From Burkholderia pseudomultivorans (lineage in GTDB: Bacteria; Pseudomonadota; Gammaproteobacteria; Burkholderiales; Burkholderiaceae): a stretch of 64,000 bases of DNA. Positions 27,009-35,170 of this stretch are shown piece after piece; position 1 is the stretch's first letter; every line of letters begins with the position of its first letter. Location of the stretch: contig NZ_CABVPP010000022.1 in the NCBI RefSeq assembly GCF_902499075.1, positions 1-64,000 on the forward strand, read 5' to 3'. Made by a program: the position numbers and the translations under genes. The notes beneath the pieces are model-generated. The model saw nothing but the letters and a program-made list of their open reading frames with translations. It searched no databases and was not told the origin of the DNA.

Positions 27009-28238
27009 ATGAGCTGGTACAGCGAGATGTCCGTCACCGAAAAGCGGACCTTCATTTCCGCGGCGGGCGGCTGGGCGATGGACGCGCTCGATTTCATGGT
27101 GTTCACCTTCGTGATCAGCACACTGATCACCCTCTTCAGGATCGACAGCACGCAGGCCGGCATGCTGGCCACCGTCACGCTGCTGTTCTCCGCGATCGGC
27201 GGCTGGATCGCCGGCATCCTCGCCGACCGCTACGGCCGCGTACGCATCCTGCAAGCGACGATTCTGTGGTTTTCCGCGTGCACTGTCGCCATCGGCTTCG
27301 CGCAGAACTTCGAACAGATCTTCGTCCTGCGCGCGCTGCAAGGACTCGGGTTCGGCGGGGAATGGGCCGTCGGCTCGGTGCTGATGGGCGAAATCGTGCG
27401 AACCGAATTCCGCGGACGAGCGGTCGGCACCGTGCAGAGTGCCTGGTCGATCGGCTGGGGAATCGCGGCCATCGTATATACCGTGCTGTTTTCGTGGCTG
27501 CCCGAAGACTATGCGTGGCGCGCGCTGTTCTGGGTCGGTGCGCTGCCGGCGCTGCTGGTCCTGTACATGCGCCGCGGCGTGCCGGAACCCGAGGTATTCC
27601 AGCGCACCCGCAAGCAGCAGGATGCGAGCGACGAGCGCACGTCCATGTGGGCGATCTTCTCGCCGTCGCTACTCAGGACGACGGTGCTGACCGCGTTGCT
27701 GTGTACCGGCGTGCAGGGCGGCTACTACGCGGTGACCACGTGGCTGCCGACGTTCCTGAAAACCGAGCGTCATCTGTCGGTGGTCGGCACCGGCGGCTAT
27801 CTGCTGGTCATCATTCTCGGCTCGTTCGCCGGCTATCTCACCGGTGCATGGCTGACCGACCGCGCCGGCCGCCGCGCGAACCTGCTGATCTTCGCGATGC
27901 TGTCGGGCATCAGCATCTACGCGTATACGCAGCTGCGGCTCACCAACGACCAGATGCTGATCCTCGGATTCCCGCTCGGCTTCGCGGCGTCGGGGATCTT
28001 CAGCGGGATGGGCGCCTACCTGACCGAACTGTTTCCGTCGGCGGTGCGAGCCAACGGGCAAGGCTTCGCGTACAACTTCGGGCGCGGCCTCGGCGCACTG
28101 TTTCCGAGCCTCGTCGGGTATCTCGCGCACGGATACGGGCTCGGCATGGCGATCGGGATGTTCGCGGGCGGTGCTTATCTGGTGGTGCTGATCACCGCGC
28201 TGCTGTTGCCGGAAACGAAGGGGCGCGAAATCAGTTGA
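27009..28238 (+). CDS. MFS transporter, sialate/aromatic-acid:H+ symporter type
   Basis: A 409-residue carrier with 12 predicted helices. Characteristic segments are GWAMDALDFMVFTFVISTL in helix 1, GILADRYGRVRIL in the loop after helix 2, LRALQGLGFGGEWAVGSVLMGE in helix 4 and LTDRAGRR in the mid loop. The Asp in helix 1 and the GGEWA motif are typical of the AAHS and sialate porter groups. It follows the amidohydrolase by 49 bases and probably shares its transcript. AAGGAGACAAG precedes the ATG at 27009. The probable cargo is an acidic aromatic or lactone substrate of that enzyme. Confidence 0.87.
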   Translation: MSWYSEMSVTEKRTFISAAGGWAMDALDFMVFTFVISTLITLFRIDSTQAGMLATVTLLFSAIGGWIAGILADRYGRVRILQATILWFSACTVAIGFAQNFEQIFVLRALQGLGFGGEWAVGSVLMGEIVRTEFRGRAVGTVQSAWSIGWGIAAIVYTVLFSWLPEDYAWRALFWVGALPALLVLYMRRGVPEPEVFQRTRKQQDASDERTSMWAIFSPSLLRTTVLTALLCTGVQGGYYAVTTWLPTFLKTERHLSVVGTGGYLLVIILGSFAGYLTGAWLTDRAGRRANLLIFAMLSGISIYAYTQLRLTNDQMLILGFPLGFAASGIFSGMGAYLTELFPSAVRANGQGFAYNFGRGLGALFPSLVGYLAHGYGLGMAIGMFAGGAYLVVLITALLLPETKGREIS

Positions 28239-28565
28239 CTGTTGTGGAGGACAGGGCCGGGGAGATCGCCACGACAGGCGACGCACCATCCCCGCCCTTG
28301 CACGACGTTTTGCTTTCCGGTATCGGCGCCGGAAGCCGATTCAAACTCTGGATCGCTGCCAACGGTGCATCAGCCAGAACACGAAGCCGGCCACCGCCCC
28401 GAGGTCTCGAGTCATGGCTGCTCGGCAGCCGCTTCCTGAACCACATGTTCGTCCTCGCTCCCGCTGACGCACCTTGAGTTTCACCGCCCGCCGCGCTACA
28501 TTGCCGCTCGCAGAATTTCGCGCAGACACCTGCGCACCCTGTAACGCGTACGTAAGGAACCCCCG
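28239..28565. other. Intergenic region before the SPFH/P-type ATPase operon
   Basis: These 327 bases must contain the promoter of the four-gene operon that starts at 28566. No ORF, terminator with T-run or recognisable metal-regulator palindrome is evident by eye. Confidence 0.4.
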
Positions 28566-30461
28566 ATGGGGCAACAGGCGGAAGGCAGCGAGAACAATCC
28601 CGACAGCCCGGCCGGCCGCGACGCCCTCGTGCCGGTTGCATGGGCCGCCGCATTGCTGGTCGCCGGGCTCGGCACGCTGAGCGCGGTCGACATCCTGCCT
28701 GTCGATCTGCGCTGGTGCGCGCCGCTCGCAAGCGCGTGGTGCAACGTGCTCGTCGTCGCGATCGGCGTGCTGCTCGCCGCTCGCCCGCGCCGCCGCCCGC
28801 CGGACGGATTCACCGCCGCCCTGCTCGTCGACGCGCTGCGCGATGCGTTCCGCCGCAAGCCGGAGGCGGAACATCACGACCACCCGTGGCCGGCAATCGT
28901 CGCCGCAATCGACTGGCGGCCGTGGGCCGTCACGGCAAGCGCCGTGCTCTCCGTCGCGATTGCCGCACTCGCCTGGCAGGCGCCGCCGCCCGCCACGCTG
29001 ATCCGCGCGACGGCCGCCCCCGAACCGACGCTCGCGGCCGGCGCGGCGTGTATCGTCCTCGCCTTTCTCACGCTCGTCGCCGAACGCCATCATGCGGCGG
29101 CGGCCAACGCTTCGCCGGTTTCCGCATCGCTCATGCAGGTGCTGCGCGTGGCGCTCGTCACCGCGCTCGCGGGCGCGCTAGCCGCGGCATGGTTCGCGTT
29201 CCAGCACCGCGCGGCGGACTGGCTCGTGCACGGCGTTGCGCTGCTCAACGCCGGCGTCGCCGCCGAGCTGGCCATCCGCGGCGTGCTGTCGTGGTTTGCG
29301 GTGCTGCGCGGCGCCATCGTGCCGACCAGTGCGATCGCCGGCCTGCTGAGCCGGCGCCCGTCGCCGTTCGCGTCGCTCGGCGCGGAACTGCGTCACCGTT
29401 ACGGCATCGACCTGCGGCAAAGCTGGGGCTGGCGCAGCTTCGTGCGGCTGCTGCCCGGCGCGCTCGGCGCCACCGTCGCATGCGCGTGGCTGCTCACCGC
29501 CATGGTCGTGCTGAACCCGGAGCAACGCGCGGTCTACGAGCGCTTCGGCGCACCCGTCGCGGTCTGGCAGCCCGGCCTGCATGTCGGGCTGCCCTGGCCG
29601 TTCGGCCGCGCGCGCATCGTCGACAACGGCGCCGTGCACCAGGTCGCGATCGCGGGCAGCGCGACCGACGGCAGCGCCGATACGCCCGCCGTGCCGGCCG
29701 ACGGCCCGACGCCCGAACGCCTGAACCGCCTGTGGGATGCACCGCATCCGTGGGAAACCACCCAGGTAATCGCCGGCGCGAACGGCGATCGCCAGAACTT
29801 CCAGATCGTCAACGCCGACGTGCGGGTCGACTACCGCCTCGGCCCGACCGACGCCGACGCCCGTGCGGCGCTCTATCGCACGATCGACCCGGAAAGCACG
29901 GTACGCATGAGCGCCAGTCGCGAACTGGTGCACTACCTCGCGTCGCATACGCTCGAATCGCTGCTCGAGACGAATCAGGCCGCGATGGCCGATCATCTGA
30001 AACGCGCAATCCAGCAGCAGCTCGACCGGCTGCAGAGCGGCGTCGACGTGATCGCGGTCGTGATCGAGAGCGTGCACCCGCCGACAGGCGCGGCGGCGGC
30101 CTTTCACGACGTACAGGCGGCGCAGATCCGCGCGCAGGGCAGCGTCGCGCAGGCGCGCGGATTCGCGGCCGGCCTGCTCGGCAACGCGCAGCAGCAGGCG
30201 CTCGCACGCATCGCGCAGGCCGAAGCGCAGGCGGGCGACACGCTGTCGTCGGCACGCGTGCAGCGCATCGATTTCGATGCCGACCTGATCGCATACCGGC
30301 TCGGCGGCCCCGCGTTTCCGTTCGAGTATTACCTCGACAGATTGCAGCGCGGCCTGCGCAATGCACGCATGACGATCATCGACGATCGTCTCGCCGACGG
30401 CACGCGGGCGACCGTCGACCTTCGCAACACACCGGCCGGCGACCTGGCCGGTATCCATTGA
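28566..30461 (+). CDS. HflK-like SPFH/band-7 protein with a polytopic N-terminal membrane domain
   Basis: A 631-residue protein. The first 316 residues contain about seven hydrophobic helices (about 21-41, 57-73, 120-137, 157-172, 192-212, 222-247, 294-316). A SPFH domain follows, starting NPEQRAVYERFGAPV and continuing GLHVGLPWPFGRARIV, as in HflK. The end is an Ala/Gln-rich coiled coil (AAQIRAQGSVAQARGFA). Classical HflK has one helix and about 400 residues, so the extra membrane domain is a fusion that I do not recognise. SPFH proteins form large membrane rings that hold proteases or transporters. GTAAGGAACCCCCG precedes the ATG. It is gene one of an operon with two more SPFH genes and a metal ATPase. 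Confidence 0.75.
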   Translation: MGQQAEGSENNPDSPAGRDALVPVAWAAALLVAGLGTLSAVDILPVDLRWCAPLASAWCNVLVVAIGVLLAARPRRRPPDGFTAALLVDALRDAFRRKPEAEHHDHPWPAIVAAIDWRPWAVTASAVLSVAIAALAWQAPPPATLIRATAAPEPTLAAGAACIVLAFLTLVAERHHAAAANASPVSASLMQVLRVALVTALAGALAAAWFAFQHRAADWLVHGVALLNAGVAAELAIRGVLSWFAVLRGAIVPTSAIAGLLSRRPSPFASLGAELRHRYGIDLRQSWGWRSFVRLLPGALGATVACAWLLTAMVVLNPEQRAVYERFGAPVAVWQPGLHVGLPWPFGRARIVDNGAVHQVAIAGSATDGSADTPAVPADGPTPERLNRLWDAPHPWETTQVIAGANGDRQNFQIVNADVRVDYRLGPTDADARAALYRTIDPESTVRMSASRELVHYLASHTLESLLETNQAAMADHLKRAIQQQLDRLQSGVDVIAVVIESVHPPTGAAAAFHDVQAAQIRAQGSVAQARGFAAGLLGNAQQQALARIAQAEAQAGDTLSSARVQRIDFDADLIAYRLGGPAFPFEYYLDRLQRGLRNARMTIIDDRLADGTRATVDLRNTPAGDLAGIH

Positions 30462-30554
30462 CATGTCGCGGCAATTTCCGCGCGGGCGGCACGAGTCGGC
30501 GGCCGGCCGTGCCGCCGCACCACACGCGCGCGACGCCGCATCCGGGGTGACATC

Positions 30555-31592
30555 GTGAGTCTGTTTCATTCGCACGCGCATGATCATGCGCACCACGGCC
30601 ATGGCCACCACCATCACGCGCCGCACGGCGCATCGCCGCCGCCCGGTGCGCTTCGCCTGCGCATCGCCGTCGCGCTGCTGTGCGTGCTGGTCGCGCTCGC
30701 GGTCGCGAGCTTCGTGCAGGTGCGCGCCGGCGAGGCATCGGTGATCACGCGCTTCGGGCGCCCCGTGCGCGTGCTGCTCGAACCGGGGCTGGCGTGGCGC
30801 CTGCCCGCGCCGATCGATGCGGTCACGCCCGTCGACCTGCGCCTGCATACGACGTCGAGCGGCCTGCAGGACGTCGGCACCCGCGACGGACTGCGCATCA
30901 TCGTCGAGGCCTATGTCGCATGGCGCGTGCCGGCCGATGCGCGCGACATCGGGCGTTTCATGCGCGCAGTCGGCAACGAACCGGACGAAGCGGCGCGCCA
31001 GATCCGCTCGCTGGTCGGCTCCGCGCTGCAGACGACGTCGGCCGGATACGACCTCGCGTCGCTCGTGAACACCGATCCGGCGCAGGTGAAGATCGGCGAA
31101 TTCGAAGACACGCTGCGCCGGCAGATCGACGCGCAGCTCTATGCGGCCTATGGCGTGCGCGTTGCGCAGGTCGGGCTCGAGCGGCTCACGCTGCCGGCCG
31201 TCACGCTTGCCGCGACCGTCGACCGGATGAGCGCGGAACGCGAGACCGTGGCCGCGCAGCGCACCGCGGACGGCAATCGCGAGGCCGCGCAGATCCGCTC
31301 CGACGCCGAGCGCGACGCCCGCATCGCGCTTGCCGATGCGAACGTGAAAGCGGCCGACATCGAGGCACAATCGCGCAAGGATGCGGCCGACATCTATGGC
31401 AAGAGTTATGCGGGCAACCCGCATCTGTACACGATGCTGCGTTCGCTCGACACGCTGAACGCGGTAGTCGGCAGCAATACGAACCTGATCCTGCGCACCG
31501 ATGCCGCGCCGTTCCGCGTGCTCGTGCAGGGGCCGGCCGACGCGTCTGGCCCGGCCGGGCCGGCATCGAAAGTGCACAAGGCCGCACGATGA
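30555..31592 (+). CDS. HflC-like SPFH protein with a His-rich N-terminus
   Basis: A 345-residue SPFH protein. Residues 5-24 include 12 His residues (HSHAHDHAHHGHGHHHHAPH), a likely metal-binding tail facing the cytoplasm. A single helix at about 36-56 leads into the SPFH domain (VRAGEASVITRFGRPV, EPGLAWRLPAPIDAV). The C-terminal third is a coiled coil followed by DIYGKSYAGNPHLYTMLRSLDT, typical of HflC. In HflC proteins this region partners HflK and restrains FtsH. A GTG start at 30555 is preceded by GGGGTG. The next SPFH gene overlaps its stop (ATGA). The His tail beside a metal ATPase gene suggests that the complex handles a transition metal; this is inference. Confidence 0.75.
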   Translation: MSLFHSHAHDHAHHGHGHHHHAPHGASPPPGALRLRIAVALLCVLVALAVASFVQVRAGEASVITRFGRPVRVLLEPGLAWRLPAPIDAVTPVDLRLHTTSSGLQDVGTRDGLRIIVEAYVAWRVPADARDIGRFMRAVGNEPDEAARQIRSLVGSALQTTSAGYDLASLVNTDPAQVKIGEFEDTLRRQIDAQLYAAYGVRVAQVGLERLTLPAVTLAATVDRMSAERETVAAQRTADGNREAAQIRSDAERDARIALADANVKAADIEAQSRKDAADIYGKSYAGNPHLYTMLRSLDTLNAVVGSNTNLILRTDAAPFRVLVQGPADASGPAGPASKVHKAAR

Positions 31593-32632
31593 ACGCCCCG
31601 TCCGCACCGCCGCTCGGGCCCGGTGCGCAGGCTGTGCGCCTGTCGTTCTGGTTCGTCGCAGCGCTCGCAGTGCTCGCCGCCTGTGCATGGGCCGGCTCGA
31701 ACATCCGGCGGATTCCGGCGGACAGCCGTGCGGTCGTGATGCGCTTCGGCGCGTTCGTGCGCACGCAGGACGCCGGGCTCGTGATCGCGTGGCCGCAGCC
31801 GTTCGAGTCGGTGCTGCTCGTGCCGGGCGCGGCGCGCGTGCTCGAGCAGAAAATCCGGTCGCTCGACCGCGATCCGCGGGCGCTCGTACCGCCCGCGTCG
31901 AGCCTCGCGCGGCTGCCCGACGCGCTCGCCGGCTCCGGCTACGTGCTGACCGGCGACGGCGGCGCCGTTGCGTTGAACGCGGTGCTCTACTACCGCGTCA
32001 GCGATCCGTACGCGTATGTGCTGCAGCGGGACCGCCTCGACGCCGCGCTCGAGCGAATCGTGTCCGCGTCGGCCGTCGAGGTCGCGGCAACGCGCGATCT
32101 CGACGCGATCCTGGTCGCGCGCCCCGAACAGCTGGCCGCCGACCGGCAGATGGCCGCGCGTCGCGAACGGCTGCGCGGCGATCTCGCCGACGCGATCGCG
32201 CGGCACCTGCGCGCGCTCGACGCGGCGCACACGGGGCTCGGCATCGAAGTCGCACGCGTCGACGTGCAGCCCGCGTTTCCCGGTGCGGCGGCCGACGCGT
32301 TCAACTCGGTACTGACGTCGCTGCAGCTCGCCGAGCGCACCATCGCCGAAGCGCGCACCGCGGCCGAACAGCGGCGGCAGGATGCGCAGCAGGACGCCGA
32401 CCGGATCGTCCAGGACGCGCGGGCACGCGCGGCCGAACGCGTCGCGGCGGCGCAGACCAGCACGCTGGAAATCCGCCAGTTCGAAGCGACGCTGCGCGAT
32501 AACGCCGATCCGGGCCTACCGGCCCGGCTCTATCGCGATCGCATGCAACGCATCCTGTCGAAGGCCGGCCGCGTGACGACGATCGATCCGCGCGATACCT
32601 CGAACCTGATCCTGCCCGGGAACGCCCATTGA
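31589..32632 (+). CDS. Third SPFH/band-7 (HflK-like) protein of the operon
   Basis: A 347-residue protein with one membrane helix at about residues 18-37, then a SPFH domain (IPADSRAVVMRFGAFV, DAGLVIAWPQPFESVLLVPG). It also has a stretch with GDGGAVALNAVLYYRVSDP like the HflK core, and an Ala/Arg/Gln-rich coiled coil before RLYRDRMQRILSKAG. It is distinct in sequence from the first two, so the operon encodes three different subunits. Its ATG overlaps the stop of the HflC-like gene, and its own stop overlaps the TTG start of the ATPase (TTGA), which implies co-translation and stoichiometric assembly. The role of a third paralogue is not established. Confidence 0.75.
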   Translation: MNAPSAPPLGPGAQAVRLSFWFVAALAVLAACAWAGSNIRRIPADSRAVVMRFGAFVRTQDAGLVIAWPQPFESVLLVPGAARVLEQKIRSLDRDPRALVPPASSLARLPDALAGSGYVLTGDGGAVALNAVLYYRVSDPYAYVLQRDRLDAALERIVSASAVEVAATRDLDAILVARPEQLAADRQMAARRERLRGDLADAIARHLRALDAAHTGLGIEVARVDVQPAFPGAAADAFNSVLTSLQLAERTIAEARTAAEQRRQDAQQDADRIVQDARARAAERVAAAQTSTLEIRQFEATLRDNADPGLPARLYRDRMQRILSKAGRVTTIDPRDTSNLILPGNAH

Positions 32633-34593
32633 ATCCGCTCGCCGAACCGGCCACGAGGCCGGACACCACGACCGCTCCCGCCAGCGCGGCTGCGGCCGCC
32701 GCGACGATCTACGCGCTGTCCACCGACGAGCGGCGCACGATCACGCGGCAGATCGCGCTGGCGCTGCTCGCGGGCGGCCTGCTGGTGCTGTCTTTCGCGT
32801 GGCGCACGCTGTCGGCCGGCGGCGAAACGCTCGCGCAAATGCTCGCTGCGCTCGCATCGCTGATCGTCGCGGGGCCCGTCTTTGCGAGCGCGTGGCACAG
32901 CCTGCGCGCACCGAGCCTGCATGGCGTGACCGACCGCCTGATCGCACTCGCGATGCTGGCCGCGTGGGCGATCGGCGACATGACCACGGCCGCGCTGCTG
33001 CCGATCGTGATGACGTTCGGACACGCGCTCGAAGAGCGCAGCGTGCTCGGCTCGCAGGAAGCGATCCGTGCGCTCGGCCGGCTGACGGCCGGCCGCGTAC
33101 GCCGCATCGGCACGGACGGCAGCATCGCCGAAGTCGCTTACGACGCGCTCCGCGCCGGCGACCGGATCGAAGTGGTGGCCGGTGCGCGCATTCCGGTCGA
33201 CGGCATCGTGTATGCCGGCGCGTCGAGCGTCGACAACGGCCCGATCACCGGCGAGTCCGTGCCGCTCGACGTCGACGAAGGCAGTGCCGTCTACGGCGGT
33301 GCGCTGAACCTCGACGGCGTGCTGCGCATCGAGGTCACGCATACCGGCGAGGATTCGACGCTCGGCAAGATCATCGCGCTGATGCAGCACGCGGAACAGG
33401 CGAAGCCGCCCGTCACGCAGGTGCTCGAGCGGCACATGGGCGCCTATCTCGCGCTGGTGCTGCTGATCGCGGCGATCGTCTGGTTCACGTCCGCGAACGC
33501 GTCGGCGATGCTCGCGGTCATCGTGGCCGCATGCCCGTGTGCGCTGGTGCTCGCGGCACCGTCTACGGCGATCGCCGGCATCGCGGTCGGCGCGCGGCAC
33601 GGCATCCTGTTTCGCAATGCCGCGTTCCTCGACAAGATCGCCGAGGTCGACTCGCTCGTGATCGACAAGACGGGCACGCTCACGCGCGGTGAATTGCAGA
33701 TCCGGCAGGTGTGGCTGCAGCCCGGCGTCGACGGTGCACGGGCACGCGTGCTGGCCGCGCGGCTCGGCGAGAGCAGCGCGCACCCGGCGAGCCGTGCGCT
33801 CGTGCGCGATGCCATCGCGTCCGGTCTTGCAGGCGCCGCCATCGAGCCGTTCGAACGGACCCGTGAATTACGCGGGCTCGGCGTCGTCGCCGAGACGCCG
33901 GACGGCACCGCGGTACTGGGCCGGCCGGCACTGCTCGCCGAGCATGCCGATGCATTGCCGCCGCCTCCCGACGATTTCGACGGGCCGCTGGTCGGCCTCG
34001 TGCTCGACGGCCGGCTGCTCGCGTGGTTCGGCTTCGCCGATACGCTGCGGCCCGACGCACACGATGCGCTCGTCGAGTTGCGTGCACTGGGCGTCGCGCG
34101 ACAGACGCTGCTGACGGGCGACCTCGAGCGCGTCGCGCGCAAGGTCGCGGCCGAGACCGGCATCGACACGGTGATCGCGCAGGCCTTGCCGCACGACAAG
34201 CTCGACTACGTGATGCGCGAGATCGGCGCCGGCCTGCATCCGCTCGTCGTCGGCGACGGGCTGAACGACTTGCTGGCGATCAAGGCCGGCTCGACCAGCA
34301 TCGCGATGGGCGAGCATGGCGTCGATATCGCGGTCGCGTCGGCCGACGTCGTGCTGCTGGGCGACGAACTGCGGCGCATTCCGACCTGCATCCGGCTCGG
34401 CCGGCGCTGCCGACGCACGGCGACGATCAATGCGGCGATCGGGCTCGCGTGGACGCTCGCCGTGATCGCGCTGGCCGCGACCGGCGTGCTCGGCGCGGTG
34501 TGGGCCGCGATCCTGCACAACGTCGGCACGTTCGTCGTGATTGCGAACGCCGGCCGGCTGCTGAGGATCGACGAGGTGGGTCGCGGGGGGTGA
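32629..34593 (+). CDS. P1B-type heavy-metal-translocating ATPase without an N-terminal metal-binding domain
   Basis: A 654-residue pump. Landmarks are TGES in the actuator domain, the membrane metal-site motif C302-P-C304 (AACPCALVLAAPS), phosphorylation Asp346 in DKTGT, a His-Pro motif in SSAHPASRAL and the hinge GDGLND with Asp543. The first 40 residues are low-complexity with no CxxC or other metal-binding domain. The last-helix segment reads LHNVGT, not the ADTG of Zn/Cd pumps or HEGG of Co/Fe pumps, so the metal is not assigned. The start is TTG, overlapping the stop of the third SPFH gene. P1B pumps export metal from the cytoplasm. Coupling to three SPFH genes is unusual. Confidence 0.85.
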   Translation: MNPLAEPATRPDTTTAPASAAAAAATIYALSTDERRTITRQIALALLAGGLLVLSFAWRTLSAGGETLAQMLAALASLIVAGPVFASAWHSLRAPSLHGVTDRLIALAMLAAWAIGDMTTAALLPIVMTFGHALEERSVLGSQEAIRALGRLTAGRVRRIGTDGSIAEVAYDALRAGDRIEVVAGARIPVDGIVYAGASSVDNGPITGESVPLDVDEGSAVYGGALNLDGVLRIEVTHTGEDSTLGKIIALMQHAEQAKPPVTQVLERHMGAYLALVLLIAAIVWFTSANASAMLAVIVAACPCALVLAAPSTAIAGIAVGARHGILFRNAAFLDKIAEVDSLVIDKTGTLTRGELQIRQVWLQPGVDGARARVLAARLGESSAHPASRALVRDAIASGLAGAAIEPFERTRELRGLGVVAETPDGTAVLGRPALLAEHADALPPPPDDFDGPLVGLVLDGRLLAWFGFADTLRPDAHDALVELRALGVARQTLLTGDLERVARKVAAETGIDTVIAQALPHDKLDYVMREIGAGLHPLVVGDGLNDLLAIKAGSTSIAMGEHGVDIAVASADVVLLGDELRRIPTCIRLGRRCRRTATINAAIGLAWTLAVIALAATGVLGAVWAAILHNVGTFVVIANAGRLLRIDEVGRGG

Positions 34594-34737
34594 GTGGAGA
34601 AGCTGGAGAGTTCGCGGGTGTAGATGGACGCTGACGTGCGACAAACAGCTGAGATCTTGTATCCGAGAACTTCGAAACTTCACACCACCGGATCCGATCG
34701 ACGTCACTGGTCAGCAAAAAGCTAGGTAGTCAACGGA

Positions 34738-34962
34738 ATGCGAGCAACGCTTCCCGCCTGTCGGCAACAACGCAGCAGCACCTACGTCGCCTTCTTCGTC
34801 GGCTTCTACCGAGGATCGAAACGCGTGCCGACCGAAGATAATGCGTGCACGCAAAAATGGCAGAAGAATTTCGTAGCCGAGAACGGTCCCGATGCGATCA
34901 TCCGGTCCGACATGGCATGGGAATGGGTTGACAGCTGCCGGGCCGGGAAGCAACCATCGTAG
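34738..34962 (+). CDS. Possible small hypothetical protein
   Basis: A 74-codon frame, bounded by a stop at 34723, ends at 34962, just 10 bases before a strong terminator hairpin. That spacing is what supports it, because the ribosome-binding site is weak. The sequence has an aromatic patch (TYVAFFVGFYRG) and a later DMAWEWVDSCRAG. I recognise no family. It may be the tail of a once larger gene, or the terminator may simply end the ATPase operon's transcript. GC content is lower than in the flanking operons. Confidence 0.3.
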   Translation: MRATLPACRQQRSSTYVAFFVGFYRGSKRVPTEDNACTQKWQKNFVAENGPDAIIRSDMAWEWVDSCRAGKQPS

Positions 34963-34972
34963 ACCTTGATTT

Positions 34973-35019
34973 CGATGGATCTGCTGGATGTCACCCGCAG
35001 ATCCATCGCCTCTTTTTTA
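34973..35019 (+). terminator. Rho-independent terminator
   Basis: A perfect 12-bp stem (CGATGGATCTGC / GCAGATCCATCG) with a 12-base loop is followed by CCTCTTTTTT. It ends transcription of the small ORF or of the SPFH/ATPase operon from the plus strand. Confidence 0.75.
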
Positions 35020-35170
35020 CTTTTCACGTGCAATCGCAACGTAAACACACCGCTTTTCGGTTCAAAGAAATTGAAAAAATGCAGTAAACACTATCATCGA
35101 CTAGTCCGGGCCTGTTAGGAGTAGCGTGTTCGCGCACGCCTGCGCAAGCCGGCCGCATGCGGTAGGACGA

